Below, one piece after another: positions 11,978 through 24,521 of a stretch of 64,000 nt of DNA. Positions within the stretch are counted from its first letter, which is position 1. Each line of letters starts with the position of its first letter. Both the position numbers and the translations under genes were made by a program. Source of the DNA: Alopecurus myosuroides (lineage: Eukaryota; Streptophyta; Magnoliopsida; Poales; Poaceae); contig CM054061.1 of NCBI GenBank assembly GCA_028641055.1, positions 29,313,523 through 29,377,522 of the forward strand. Direction: 5' to 3'. Below the pieces are notes generated by a model. The model ran no database searches and was not told the DNA's origin. It was given only the letters and a program-made list of their open reading frames with translations.

Positions 11978-12839
11978 ACCTTATGCCAAGTTGATTATAG
12001 TCTTTATTTGCATATGTTATTTGTGATCTTGCATGCTTTCCGTTGCTAGTGGTTGCTCTGGCCAAGTAGTTGCTAGTGACTCCAAGAGGGAGTATTTATG
12101 CTCGATAGTGGATTCACGCCTCCTCACCACCTTGCTCGAGTGACAGAAACGTCACGGGGGAGGATGTGTTGTTGCCATTAGGGAGAAAACATCGGTGAGA
12201 GTGCCCGCGTGCATAATCATTGCTTACATTACACACTTTTTTAATGCAATTATCTGTTTCTTGCAACTTAATACCTAAGGGGGTTCAGATGATAACCCGA
12301 GGATGGATTATTAGTCATAGATGCAGATGGATGTCGGTATATGTATATTGTTGTAATGCCCGCACTAAATATCATAGTAATCTTCATGTTATATTGTGCA
12401 CTACGGTGCAACCAACCTCTATTTGTCAATTGCCCAGCTGTAATTTGTTCACCCAGCATGCTATCTTTTATGGGGAGACACCACTAGTGAACCTATGAAC
12501 TTCGGTCTATTTTTCCACACTATTAAACAAACCACAACTATTTACTGCTTTCTTTACTTACTGCAAGCATACATCATTTTCCACACTATACGTCTAATCT
12601 TTGTTTTCAGCAAGAGCGGTGAGATTGACAACCTCACTATACCGTTGGAACAAAGTATTTTGGTTGAGTTGTGTGCGGGTTCCACGTTGTTGCTGACACC
12701 GGTGAAGCACCAGCACCACCGTCAGTGGCATCAACCTTCCCGAGATCCTCTTCCTCCTACTGGATTGATAACCTTGGTTCTTAACTGAGGGAAATTATTG
12801 CCACTTGCTCATCACACCCTCCTCTTGGGGTTTCCAACA
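11978..12839 (+). repeat. 3' LTR of element A1, right part
   Basis: Continuation of the LTR interrupted at 2970. Segments such as 'caattgcccagctgtaatttg' (about 12427), 'gtgagattgacaacctcac' and 'tactggattgataaccttgg' match, in reverse, LTRs at 32455-34070, 46839-47910 and 51491-53084. The final 20-30 bases expected from those copies (ending CACCATCA) are absent, so the LTR is truncated at about 12839. Confidence 0.75.
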
Positions 12840-13928
12840 CGCCATCCATAGCAGAACTCAGAGACTATCCAAGTTTTAAAGAATATTGTAAAGTATTGAT
12901 CATGCGAAGTAATAAAGATTTCACGCATTTGCATGATATTTCGTCTGAAGCTGTGGTGCTAGCTATATATCCAGGGACTAGCTTAGTAACACATGGATCT
13001 CTACCTTATTTAAAATGTGAGATCGCTGCAGATTTTTTTTGGGATTCTTTTAAGAACAAGTGTATATTTTTAGAAGTTCATCATAGTTGCTTCAGTGCAG
13101 CTCTGTGTATAATGATTAAACGATAGGAAATATTCTATGAATCCTGTATGATACTTGTAGTGTATAAATACCATCTATAATAATTATGTATAAAAAATAT
13201 TGGATGATGCCCTCTGATTTGTGTTTGAATGTTTTGAACTGTATGGTTCTTGTCCGAATCTTGAAGATATGTACACGCCTCCAAGTGAGACTAATTTCGT
13301 TAAAATTTCTTGTATCTAACTTTGTATGTATTATTATGAACATTCTTGATTTTGGTATAAACTGTCAATGTATATTCTTTGAATTTAAATAAATGTTCTG
13401 CGGGTAGATCTTGAATAAATTGTGGATTTTGTATGAATTCTCCATGGATCATGTATGAATCGTCAATGTTCTATGTATAAATCTTTGCTAAAATATGTGA
13501 GTCCCTTTGTGATTTGGTTTCCAAATCCTTGTGAAAAGGTGCAAAATTTGTACATTTCTGTCCATTGATACTATGTTTTTATGCTATTCTCCATATCCTT
13601 GATGACCAATTAATACAATGTTTTCTTAATCTCGTGTTTTCTCTCTTCTCATTTTGATTGATTTTTGGTGATGTTCCAATATTAAGTTCTGGATAGGATT
13701 TAATTTTTTTATTACTTCTTTGAAAAGTTATATGTAAAAAATTAAATGAATATTTTTTATAAATATCTTCCAAATAAAAAAATCATATGAAATATAGTTA
13801 AATATTCCTGAAAAATATTATGTTAAAAACCGAGGTCAAACTCTCGTTGAAACTATACCAGAATGAAGTTCTCTTAACATGAAGGGAGAAAACATATTCG
13901 AAATGTGTAAAACCGGCAAAGTTGCCGG
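12840..13928. other. AT-rich unassigned DNA
   Basis: No convincing gene or element ends. It contains loosely repeated phrases such as 'tgtatgaat' and 'atgtataaat' (13140-13490) and many stops in all frames. It may be decayed retroelement sequence upstream of the RNase H remnant. Confidence 0.4.
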
Positions 13929-13944
13929 TTGTTATGTACCAATA

Positions 13945-14165
13945 TCCAGGTTTTTAACGGATGTGGTAGTATGTGGGGTGGGCAACCTATGAGTGATTTT
14001 GCATTTCCGACCTTAGGTCCTCATAATCAATGGTGTGAAAAGGAGTATCTCTCCATATTACTAGAAATTGGCCGCATGCGTTCTTACTTGCGCATTGACG
14101 AGTTCGTCATTCATACAGATCAGAAAGTCCTGCTCACTTACACAGCATACAACAAGGCATGCCTC
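13945..14165 (+). pseudogene. Decayed Ty3/Gypsy RNase H fragment
   Basis: The plus frame reads QPMSDFAFPTLGPHNQ then EKEYLSILLEI and RSYLRIDEFVIHTDQK. This matches the conserved Gypsy RNase H order: a HPI(S/A) segment, LGP+NQ, EKEYLAIL, then (Y)L...FVIHTDQ+SL. Upstream RT and the rest of RNase H are missing. The matching integrase of an old plus-oriented Gypsy appears at 35145 on the far side of the nested insertions, suggesting one element split and deleted. It is clearly non-functional. Confidence 0.7.
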
Positions 14166-14560
14166 CTCCTAGCCCTATCAAGGTGGCCGCACCAACTCCC
14201 CTAGCCCACCTCGGATTGGGAGGTGGAGATCAACTCCACCTCCTCTCTCCCTTCCTATTTTCTTTTTCCCTTTTTTTTATTTTTTCTCTCCAATAAAATC
14301 AGGAAAATACCGGAACCATGAGTATAAACTTGTGGAGCCACTCGGGCCCACCTAGCATCCCCCTAAAATAGGGTTCAGCCATGAGGGGGAAATCTCTCCC
14401 TCTCGGCACTTCTTCCTTATATGGGAAGTCCCTGAAACTCCTCCTGAACCACTTGACCCCCATAGATAAAATCATCGATATTATCTAACGATGTTAGAAA
14501 CATAACTTCTCTCTTATAGTAACTTCCCCAAAACCACCTCGGGACATCTCATGTCCTACG
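14153..14560 (-). repeat. BARE-like Copia LTR, downstream fragment
   Basis: Continues, in reverse orientation, the LTR whose start is at 35139. On the minus strand it reads through 'ccgaggtggttttggggaagttac', an extended purine-rich leader and GC-rich promoter-proximal sequence typical of BARE/Angela-like LTRs. The U5 end is missing or mutated. TACAA occurs at both outer borders (14148-14152 and 35140-35144), possibly a target duplication, but the left terminus is not TG/CA. The young Copia element inserted at 14560/14561. Confidence 0.55.
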
Positions 14561-15889
14561 TGTTGGGAATATGCCCTAGAGGCAATCATAGATGATGTAA
14601 TTCCCAATGTATTCATAAAGTTATTAAGCTGTCCTTTGGTTTGAACATCTGATATATGTCATTGAATATGTGATTCGATTGTGGAACTATGTATTCATGT
14701 TGTTCATACTAATTGTCCTTGGTCGTTAAGGTTGTGCTGGACACACACCCTAGACTAATGTGAGTGTTGGCTGATGACACGGTTCCACTTGTCATGGGCA
14801 TGGTGATGCCATTCCAACGTTCACGGACTTGGCTAAAGAGTTTAGCAAGTCGGACTGACCCACATTGAGATGCAACGATCAAGTCGTCATTTGCATGTCT
14901 CAATCAATGTAATCCTTAGACCTGAGATTGTCGCACAATCCGAGTTGTGGATCACCGACTTAGGTTCTGTCAAACGTTGTTCTGTGACAAGGCAACTATA
15001 AAGGCAGAGTTCAGGTCGAATGAGAAGCAAGCTGCGTGATGTGGATAATCAAGATGGGATTTTGCCCCTCCTAATGGAGAGATATTCTCTGGGCCCTCTC
15101 GAGTGATATGATTCAGGAAGCATGGCCATGCGCGACTCAGTTAAGTGTTAACTGTGTCGGTTGACTAAGAGTGAGTCAGATGAATCGCATATCACGGATC
15201 GAGAAGAGAGTTGAACTATTTAAGGGATGACGATAAATCGCCTATAGTTCGACAAGGTATATCGTGAGGCAAAAAGGACTAAGATGAATATCACATTGAA
15301 AGGTATGTCGTCATGACTCAATGGAACTTGGGAGTCGGCACGTTCTGCTAGGAGCCGCTACCGATTGATCGATTGAGAGTCGGACTATAATCGTGTCCAA
15401 GTCGCCATGAGCCTGCAGGGTCACACACTTAAGAGCGGGAGCAAATATTGGTTGGGTTGGACCCGAACCGGAAATGGACTGAGTTAGTGAGTCGGACTCA
15501 CAGAGGGAATGGGCCACAAGTGTTCTGCAGCCCATTACCATACGCTATATAAAGAGGGGCGCAGGTTGCCCAACGGGTACGTTAGTCCACTCTCCCATGC
15601 GTTGGGAACCCTAGCCCACTCAGTCCAGCCGTCGTACCAGACCTAGCAGTCTGCCGTCGGAGCTCCTCCTCGTACGTGTGGATACCGGCAGAGGTGCTGT
15701 ACGTTCAGCACTTCGACGTTCGAGGGATTGGATCGGCCGGACCGGATCGTGGGACTGCACTGCCCCGACGCGCTTCACCGATAATCCGCAACCGCGCGTC
15801 TAGTGGTAATCATCGTGGCCTTCTACCTCGGCTAGATCTTGGGAGCATTGCGTAGGAAAAGTTTTCGTTTATCTCTACGCGCCCCAACA
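14561..15889 (+). repeat. 5' LTR of the Copia element
   Basis: Starts TGTTGGGAATATGCCC and ends CGCCCCAACA. A TATA box, TATATAAAG (15546-15554), would start transcription near 15580. Confidence 0.95.
15546..15554 (+). promoter_or_regulatory. TATA box of the Copia 5' LTR (same in the 3' LTR at 32100-32108)
   Basis: TATATAAAG in an otherwise GC-rich region, about 340 bp before the LTR end, placed as expected for a Copia U3/R boundary. Confidence 0.75.
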
Positions 15890-15890
15890 G

Positions 15891-15902
15891 TGGTATCAGA
15901 GC
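15891..15902 (+). promoter_or_regulatory. Primer-binding site of the Copia element
   Basis: TGGTATCAGAGC, complementary to the initiator tRNA-Met 3' end, one base after the 5' LTR. Confidence 0.95.
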
Positions 15903-17234
15903 GGTAGCTTCTGGTATTAGGCCCGAGATCCGTACATATGTGATATGTAGCTAGCGTTAGATGTGATCTAATTGCTGTTTTGGTGGTCGGTCTATGAGAT
16001 AGATCGGTTTTATACAAGGTTGATTGGATCAATCGTACTCGGGGTTAATGGATGATCTGGTTTCCGTGATCATACTGCTAAGGTCGTGGAACAACTTACC
16101 CCTACCGGTCGGTTTCCGCCATCGGGGTATACCGTGACACATAAATCCAGTTGCGGTGATCGAAGATCAAAGAGTTTGGTCGAATCGGAATACGGATCAG
16201 ATTCGGGTAAAATCGTTTTATCCGATGAAGAAATCCATGATCGGAATGCAGATGAGATCTGCGTTTTCCGAAATCGTCGGGCGCTGCCCGCACCGCCGGC
16301 TTCGCCCTGTCGTAGCGCCTTAGATGTCGTTGCGAGTTCACAACGCCGGTAGATATCGTATCTATGCATAACTTGTTTTTGCAGGAAGTTGTGAATGGTA
16401 TGGCTTATGTGCATGTGATGTGTGTAATCCATACATGATCCGCGTATCATGTTTTTGTCAGCCGGCTGGAGCCTAGGTGCTGTCATTTTATTGTATACCG
16501 GCCTGCGTGTCGGATTCTCTATGTAAATTTTCATTTACTAGCTAGTGTAGCTTGTTGGAGAACCCGGAAGGCATGCAAGTCGATGTACAAGTCGGCTACA
16601 TGAAGCAAGATGGCACGTGACAAGAGTTGGCACGAGTCGACTTGCAAGCTTCGTGGAGATGGAGATCACCATGAAAAGAGCCATACCATTTCACATTATA
16701 ATTGCTTTATTTGTGTTATTGTTATGTCTCTGTTTACCTCTATTTAGATAGTTGGTAGATTCTTTAATCCCTCAAAGAAGGTCTAGTCGGTCGCCCCGCC
16801 AGTGCTGCACCATCACAAGTCGGACATTCTTGGTAGTAGGCTCATAAAATTGAGGTGCTACCAATTCTTTCCGGTTAGGTGGGTTCGAGTCGGACTCTTA
16901 CAAGAAGAAGCACTTGGTAATCTAGACGAGTCCATCACAACGGTTGTGGGGCTCGGGGCGAGGTAGGTTGGGAGCCGGGGCATGTGATGCCACCCAACTA
17001 ACAGGAGTCGTATAGAGATACGATTGGCAAGGTGTTGCCTACCTAGATCACTTGACGGCTAGCGGTGATGCTAAAGCTCACTAGTCGGCTTGCTTATTTA
17101 GGGTCTTGAATCACTTAGCAACCATCGGAGGGATGTTGGTTCTAGTGGGAGCATAAATATTAAAGCGTTTAATATGCTTGCTCTTTTATGAATACATGTC
17201 TTAAGTGTTTTTGCGTATTTTCTGTTGTAGATCA
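15903..17234 (+). other. Copia 5' leader (non-coding)
   Basis: About 1.3 kb between the primer-binding site and the polyprotein start. It probably contains packaging signals. Short open frames here have no retroelement similarity. The sequence 'tctgttgtag' (17221-17230) just before the ATG resembles a splice acceptor, so a spliced leader is possible but unproven. Confidence 0.65.
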
Positions 17235-19665
17235 ATGGCACCTAGCAACCTTCCTCAGTTGTCCGCGTTTGCGTTAAGGTCAATCCTAGAGAAAGATAAG
17301 CTTAATGGAACTAATTTCACCAACTGGTATCGTAATCTGAGGATAGTCCTTAAGCATGACAAGAAAGAACATGTTCTAGAAACTCCACTTCCAGATGAGC
17401 CTGATGACGATGCGACTGTCGCTGTCACAAATGCCTACCGTAAGACTAGAGATGAGTCTACGGAAATCAGCTGTCTTATGCTTGCACACATGGAACCGGA
17501 CTTGCAGCAGCAGTTCGAGAATGTTGAGGCCTACGATATGATCGAAAGCCTCAAAAGTATGTTCCAGGCTCAAGCAAAGACTGAGAGGTATCAAGTCTCT
17601 CAAGCTTTGCTTGGCTGTAAGCTGAAAGACGGCGATCCACTGAGTCCGCATGTAATCAAGATGATTGGTTACATACAGTCTTTGGATCGGCTGGGCTTCC
17701 CAATTAACGAAGAGTTCGCTACTGATATAATTCTGAACTCTCTTCCTAGTGCGTATGGTTCGTTCATCTCGAACTACCATATGCATGGTATGGATAAGAG
17801 TATCACTGAATTACATGGGATGCTCAAAACGGCAGAGGCTGATATCAAGAAAGGCACCAGTCAAGTGTTGATGGTGCAGAATAAGGCTAAGTTCAAGAAG
17901 AGTTCTTGGACTAAGAAGAAGAAGGATAAGTCAGGAGGTAGCGCCCATGGACCTGTCCAGAGTGCTCCCTCAAAGACTAAGCCTTCTCCTACAGCCGGAG
18001 CCAATTGCTTCTATTGCAAGCAAGATGGCCACTGGAAGAGGAACTGCACCAAGTATTTGGCTGACAGAGCCAGAAGTGGAGGTGTGACTTCCAACTCAGG
18101 TACGCTTGTGTGCAATGTTATAGACATTTATCTTGCTGATGCGCCTAATAGTTCTTGGGTATATGATACCGGATCAGTTATTCACATATGCAACTCGTTG
18201 CAGGGACTGGTAAGAACTAGGAGCGTGGCAAGAGGAGAGGTTGACATTCGGGTCGGCAACAAGGCGAGAGTCGCTGCGTTGGAAGTCGGCACGATGCAAC
18301 TTCATTTACCTTCAGGATTTATTTTGGAACTAAATAATTGTTATTATGTTCCATCGCTTAGTCGAAACATTATTTCCGCCTCATGTTTGATGAGACAAGG
18401 TTATGAGTCGAATATTAAGAATAATGGTTGTTCTTTATATTTGAAAGATATGTTTCATGGCTTTGCACCCGTTCAGAACGGGTTATTTATTTTAAATCTT
18501 GATAGTGAATCGGTCTATAACATAAATGTTAAAAGGTTGAAACCAAATGATCTGAATATGACTTACTTTTGGCACTGTCGGCTTGGTCATATAAGTTGGA
18601 AGCGCATGAAGAAGCTCCATGATGATGGACTTCTAACTTCGTTTGACTTAGAGTCATTCGAGACATGCGAATCATGCCTACTAGGCAAGATGACCAAGAC
18701 ACCTTTTGCAAGGAGTTGTGAAAGGGCGTCCGACTTGTTGGAACTAATACATAGGGATGTATGTGGTCCAATGAGCACGACAGCCAGAGGTGGTTATGAG
18801 TACTTCATTACCTTCACTGATGATTTGAGTAGGTATGGATATATCTATTTAATGAAACACAAGTCGGAAGCCTTTGAAAAGTTCAAGGAATTCCAGAGTG
18901 AGGTACAAAATCAGCTCGGCAAGAAAATAAAGTTTTTACGGTCGGACCGTGGAGGCGAGTACATGAGCCATGAGTTTGATGACCATCTAAAGAGTTGTGG
19001 AATAGTTCCTCAACTCACTCCGCCGGGTACACCACAGAGAAACGGTGTATCGGAACGGAGAAATCGGACCTTGTTGGACATGGTACGATCAATGATGAGT
19101 CGGACAGATCTACCTTTATCATTTTGGGGTTATTGTCTAGAAACTGCAGCTTTCACACTAAACAGAGTACCATCAAAGTCAGTAGAGAAGACACCACATG
19201 AGATGTGGACGGGCAAAAAGCCAAGTTTGTCTTTTCTTAAGATTTGGGGTTGTGAAGCATTTGTCAAGCGACTTCAGTCGGACAAGCTCACGCCCAAGTC
19301 GGATAAGTGTATTTTCGTGGGGTATCCGAGGGAAACCTTGGGGTACTACTTCTACAACCGGGAAGAGGGCAAAGTGTTTGTCGCTCGGAATGGTGTCTTC
19401 CTTGAGAAAGAGTTTCTCAGTCGGGAAGTCAGTGGGAGCACAGTGCAACTCGAAGAAATTCGAGAGGAACCGGCTAGGGGCGAGTCGGCGAACGCCTTGG
19501 AGGCTGAGCCGATCGTGGTACCTACACCGGTTACAGCACCAGAACCACGGAGATCAGCCAGATTACAGAGTGCTCGAGATGTTTTACTGTTAGACAGTAA
19601 CGAGCCGGCAACTTATTCGGAAGCGATGGTGGGATCTGATTCCGAGTCATGGCTTGGAGCCATGA
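17235..19665 (+). CDS. Copia polyprotein, 5' part (gag, protease, integrase); interrupted
   Basis: Encodes the virus-like-particle protein, protease and integrase of a Ty1/Copia element. I start at the ATG at 17235 (MAPSNLPQLS), where gag homology begins; 10 in-frame codons upstream look non-coding. Seen, numbered from that Met: gag about 20-230; zinc knuckle CFYCKQDGHWKRNC (258-271); protease active site DTG (311-313); integrase zinc-binding H447...C478-C481; catalytic D508, D571 and E607 (a D-35-E spacing); GKKP motif near 660. The nested Gypsy-type element enters after 19665; the frame then reads into its LTR and stops at 19703. The missing RT and RNase H continue in the same frame at 29569. 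As it stands this encodes only a truncated product. Confidence 0.93.
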
Positions 19666-20124
19666 TGTCGTGGGATAATCACGGCAGATGTTACCTGGGG
19701 TAACTGATCTTGGGGCAAGTCGACACAGGTATTTGGGAGAGGGTTTAGCTCGAAGGAAGACATGGCGAAAAGCAATCTAAGAACCGGAAAATAACTCGCC
19801 GGATCTCAATACGAATTATACTGGATACTCGATAACAGGTGTTACAACTATGACTTGAAAATCTCTCTCAGGCTGAGCCCAGGGGTTGGTTTATATAGCA
19901 CCCATACCCCCCTTGGCTTGCCCTACAAGGCGCATCCTGAGCCCTACTCGAACTCTGCATACAAACTCTAACTTTCCTTACCGTAACCCACAATCCGGGT
20001 TACAAACATTACAAGCTTTGGGCCTTCCAGAAGTTTCTTTGTCCTTAGCCGGATCCGGTCCAGCCGCCGTTTTGGGCCGAATCACACCTTTGAATTGGTA
20101 TACCGGGTTACTATCCCCTCATCA
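19666..20124 (-). repeat. 3' LTR of the nested Gypsy-type element
   Basis: 459 bp, TGTCGTGGGATAATC to TCCCCTCATCA on the plus strand. The minus strand has a TATA box, TATATAAA (about 19890-19897; 29329-29336 in the other LTR). The bases next to it (20125-20150) read GGGGACTAC on the minus strand, a short purine-rich tract consistent with a polypurine tract. Confidence 0.95.
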
Positions 20125-20514
20125 GTAGTCCCCAGAATAGCTGGGGCTTCCAAGATTTACTCTTCGAAGCGCTGGCTATTCCCTGCAGAAATGTTAGACA
20201 CAAACACATGAAGGTCAAGACACAATATGTTGACGAATGGCTGAGATTGGTACCAAGGGGGTCAGGTAATGACCCGGCTCTCCCTTAAAGGTTCTCCCTT
20301 AATCTTCCAGATTTGAGTCATAATAGGAAACTCCATAATTTCACATCTTTCTTGATAATTATCGCTGATACCAGGAAGGAGATTTCCCCTTCCTTTTTCT
20401 CTGGATCATATCTGACTACGCATAAAGCGTGTTTTTCAAATTTCAAAATAGCCAACTATCACTCCACACCTCCCGGGTTTCGCCCGTTAGGATAAGCTTT
20501 TCCACCCGGGCTAT
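20125..20514 (+). other. Upstream region of the antisense gene
   Basis: About 390 bp with no ORF of note, between the LTR and the plus-strand TATA box. It probably carries the upstream promoter of the antisense gene and, on the other strand, the 3' untranslated end of the retroelement. Confidence 0.5.
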
Positions 20515-20523
20515 TATAAATAG
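20515..20523 (+). promoter_or_regulatory. TATA box of the antisense gene
   Basis: TATAAATAG followed about 30 bp later by CT-rich sequence ('caaccctaacgg', 'ccactcctcttcttctc') typical of plant leaders. It supports an independent plus-strand promoter inside the element. Confidence 0.65.
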
Positions 20524-20781
20524 ACCCCAAGGAGCAAACTCAACCCTAACGGCTCATTTCCCCCACTCCTCTTCTTCTCAAGCTCGAGTTCGCGGAGTGC
20601 CACCACGGAAGCCCTACGTACATCGCCGAAGCCCATCCGCCGTCGCTTGCGCTCCGCCACCACGCGACTCACTCCAGCTCCCAAATCCGCCGCCAAGCCC
20701 CCGATTTGCCGGCCAACAATCGCGAAAGGACATCAATCTTGCGCCATCTGTCTCCGCAAGTCCCTACTTCAACCTCCCTCG

Positions 20782-21281
20782 GTAAGTTCCTCATATCCTC
20801 CAGCCCATCCTGGCAATTTCTCAGCCTTTCCTTAGATTAGATCTGAACCAAGTTGTCCGCAGTTTCTCGGGCCCTGCCGATTTAACTCACTAGCGCTTAC
20901 CATAACCATTCCCCTAGATAGGATACATTGCTTATATTACTCCCCTAACGTCAGTACGCATTAACTTGGTCATAAATCTAGAAATAGGGTCCCCAATCTG
21001 GGCTCGGGCCGTCTAAAATTTCCGTCTTTGCTCTTATCCCTCCGAAAATCTCACTTCTCCGGCTCACTTGCTGAGGGTAGGCATATGGGTATCCTTCTAA
21101 CTTCCCCAAACACTTACCTTATGGAAAACTCCACAGGTTTTGTAATGATATACAATACCCGGACAAATCGTACTTGACCCAGCAAGGCAATACCCGGATC
21201 GTGTTTAAATAGTCGGTAATTGCTCATCTTCTAACTTCCAAGTTTTCGTTTCTTACGTCCTTCCTTTTGATGTTTCACCAG
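20782..21281 (+). other. Predicted 5'UTR intron of the antisense gene
   Basis: A strong donor (CTCG|GTAAGTTCC at 20782) and an acceptor (TTTCACCAG at 21273-21281) enclose 500 bp of T-rich sequence. The acceptor is 9 bp before the ATG at 21291. A leader intron is common in plant genes; transcript evidence is needed. Confidence 0.5.
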
Positions 21282-21290
21282 GTCAATCCC

Positions 21291-24200
21291 ATGGCACCCA
21301 AGAGGCAAGGGAAACAGCCGGCTAAGGCTAAATCCACGAACTCCATATCAGCCAATTGGGGGAAGTCCTCCGTTACCAAGGCTAAACTGGAGGAGTTGGT
21401 CGAGCTTGGAATTCTTCCTCCGCAGGAATCCATCCGTTGGAGAGTACCAGGCAACGAAACCCGGCCTTCTCCAGTAACGGACGAGGTAATATGTTTCGTC
21501 GAACATGTGACCCGGGGCTTCAGGCCTCCGGGTCACCCTTTCTTTCGTGACGTCCTAGATCACTACAACCTCCGTATTTTCGACATAGGCCCAAACTCCG
21601 TTCTAAACATCTCCCACTTTATCGTTCTTTCCGAGTCTTACTTGTGCACTCCGCCAAGTTTGGCTCTCTTCGTTGAACTCTTTCAGTGCAAGCCGTGCCG
21701 CGAAAGCGGCGACGGCGCACTTCTTACTTGCGGCGGGGTTTCTATCCAGCGCCGCAAGAACTCCTTGATGCCTCCTATCACTCTCAATTCTCATGTAAAG
21801 CACTGGCAGCTCTCGTACTTCTACTGCCGGGATACCTCCCCTCCCGGCGAAAAGAAGTTGCCGGGTTACTCGGAGGGTCAGCTTGACATTTCCGAGACTT
21901 TCAATGCCTTCGCCCCTGACTCGGACAGGGAGGCTATCTTGCCTTTGCTGGCTAAGATCTCTATCTTAGCGGCTCGAGGCCTCGTCGGGCTAAACCTGGT
22001 GAAGACCTGGGTCAGCTTCCGCATCCAGCCAAACTCCATTCGTGAGAAGCTGATGTGTGAATATTCGGGTCAAACCACGGACCCGATCCGATACTCTACC
22101 AGCACCTTCGCCCCTAATGACACGAACAAAACGATCAAGGGTTTTTTAATAGAGAAACTCGAGGTAATCCGGAACATAGCCGGATTAGAACCTTTTACAC
22201 TCGAGAACCCCGCCCCCGCGGTAAGCTTTCTACCTCTTTATTTTGGATTTTAACAAGCTTACTTTTATCCGCTTTTCTTGACTCAATATTAACCATTGCC
22301 CTGGCATTTTCACCTCAGGCCGATAATGACTTTTGGACGGTCAACACTCCTCTTAGTTCCGAAGACGCGGAGGAGGAAGACGATGCCGCTAACTCGGATG
22401 AAGGTGCATACTCAATCCCCTCGCACGCATTATATCCTGCCTCCTCTTTTTTCTTATGCTATAACTTTGATATCTTTCAGAACGAGAGGATCAAGACGAA
22501 GAAGAAGAAGAAGAGACAGACGGCAGGGCGGAGTCCACCAGCGAAGAGGACGAGCCGGAGCCGGCCACCAAAGCCGGATCAAAAAGGAAATCCCAGAGAA
22601 TCGCCCTCCAGGTTTTCATTTCATTTCCTTGCCCTTTAATTTTTGCTCTCATAACGTCACTCCGGGGCTAACCTCATCTTCATCCCTTTTGATCATAAAT
22701 GAAGGAGCCGCCCGCGACTAGGCGCCGAGTAACCCGGAACCATCCGGGCGACGAGGCCCTTAACCCGGACACTTCGTCGCCCCCGGCTCGACGCTCTGGT
22801 ATTTATCGTACATAGAAACTCTTTCCGGACATTCCTTTGCGACGTAATCCCAGACCTTGCTTGCCATTTTTCAGTCTCTTCCGGGTCTAGCGGCGGCTTC
22901 CCTTCGGACTTCCCGGTGAACACCGGGTAAACTCCTTTCCTTGACGTTATACCGAACTTTTATCACCTTTTCATAACCAAAGATTAACTACACCCTCGTA
23001 CCTTCTACAGAGCCACGGTTGTTATTAGCGACGAAGAGGGCACGGAGGCTAAGGCCCGAGTCGAGAATGAGCCGGCTGATGGCGCATTCACCGCAACTGG
23101 CGACGAGCAAGCGTCGCCACCGGAGCTGGCTAGGCATGATACCGGGTATCCAATCGCTTCGCACGCAGGCGAGAAGGAGAAGGGAGCAGCTTCGAGCGCG
23201 GGAGGGGGACCAGACTCCGACATTCGGATGACCCGGGTGCCACCTCCTGTTACAAGAAAAGCTCCTTTTCCCACTTTCCAGGTACCCGAGTCATCTAACT
23301 CGGATAACGCTGATTTTAACCAGCTGATGAGCGCTCTTCTCGCCATGAAAGCTTCAGAAGGAAATATCCTAGAGCGTATGGCTGCAGCACATCAGGTAAT
23401 CTTACTTGATACTTCTTACTATACATCCAGTCCCCAAGTTCCGAGCATAATTTTCTGTAATTATTCTCGGTACTTCGCATAATACTTTTCTGTAATTATT
23501 TTCTCAGAAGGAAATATTCTCGTGATATCCGGCTTACAGTTGCACTCATTCTTTGCAGGCGGAGATAACTCAGTCGGATGAAACATTACTTAAAACTGAG
23601 CAGCTCTTGCTTGCGGAAACAAAACGTAGGGAAACCCTTGAAGCGGAGATAAAGACTTTGAAAAAAGATGTCTCCAAATACAAGAACAAATACAATGCTG
23701 CCCAATCCTCGCTGAAGAACCTGTCGGCTCAAATTACGGACACTTACCGTATCTTGCTAAGTAAGTTTGTTATCTGCAATTAACTTGCGTATCTCTATCT
23801 TGCCGTTGTAATAATCAAGATTGCTGATATGCTTTTGTGCGTTTCGATTGCAGGTGCTAACCTTGCTGCTCCGGAGGAGAACACCGTTACTCAGGCTAAA
23901 ACTCTGAAGACTGTGCTCCGGACATTTTTTGCCGGCACGAAACTTTTGCTGGATGCTATAAAGTGGCCTTCGGAGGTATACCCGGGCGAAGAAAATCTCA
24001 TGCAGGCCTTTTCCACAGCGCCTGGATGGATTGAAATATTGAAGCGTTCGTCTTGCCGGATTGGGATGACCCGGGCTTTGACGCTGGTGAAGGCTTATTT
24101 TCCTAAGCTTGACCCGGCCAAGGTAGTATCCGGGTTCCCAGAATTCAAGGCTGACGGGTCTAAGTTTAAACCCCAGGACTTCAAAGCTATACAATCTTCG

Positions 24201-24521
24201 GTACGTCACTCGGCCACAACTTTGGCAGATAAAATGGATCTAAACACAATTATGAGCTCATATGACTCTGAGGGCAAGGTTATTCTGGTGGAGGCACCCC
24301 CTCCTTTTGATATGCTGGAAAAGTGGTCGACTGACCTGGCCAGGAGGAAAGAAGAGGCTGCGAAGAGAGAAACCGAACTAGGCGTAAAGCCGTCTACCTC
24401 AACACCAGCCGTTCCTCCGCCTGTCCGTCCTGACGTGAAGAGTCCGGGTAAAACTGCTGGCAAAGCCAAGGAGCAAGTCCAAGACGAAGACCCGGAGGAC
24501 CACTCTCAGGATGCCGAGTAG
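21291..24521 (+). CDS. Spliced antisense gene, 'putative gypsy-type transposon' family (8 coding exons, 848 aa)
   Basis: Function unknown; proteins of this kind are annotated as putative gypsy-type transposon proteins (Pfam Transposase_28). Exons I infer: 21291-22220, 22319-22403, 22481-22611, 22705-22798, 22875-22926, 23011-23395, 23559-23760, 23854-24521. All introns are GT-AG, phases match at every junction and no stop interrupts the 2547-nt sum. The N-terminal domain (exon 1) has the family pattern: LEELVELGILP, WRVPGNE, EVICFVEHVTRGF, HPFFRDVLDHYNL, then WQLSYFYCRD. Exons 2-6 encode an acidic, low-complexity linker with a basic patch (KRKSQR). Exon 7 encodes a predicted coiled coil rich in E, K and L (QLLLAETKRRETLEAEIKTL). 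Exon 8 is a second conserved-looking domain (from GANLAAPEENTV) with an acidic tail. The exon 4 acceptor is the least certain. It lies antisense to the retroelement genome. Confidence 0.85.

Noticed and set aside
14709..15541. Small ORFs in the Copia LTR (repeated at 31263-32095)
   Set aside because: Identical because the LTRs are identical; no start context or protein similarity.
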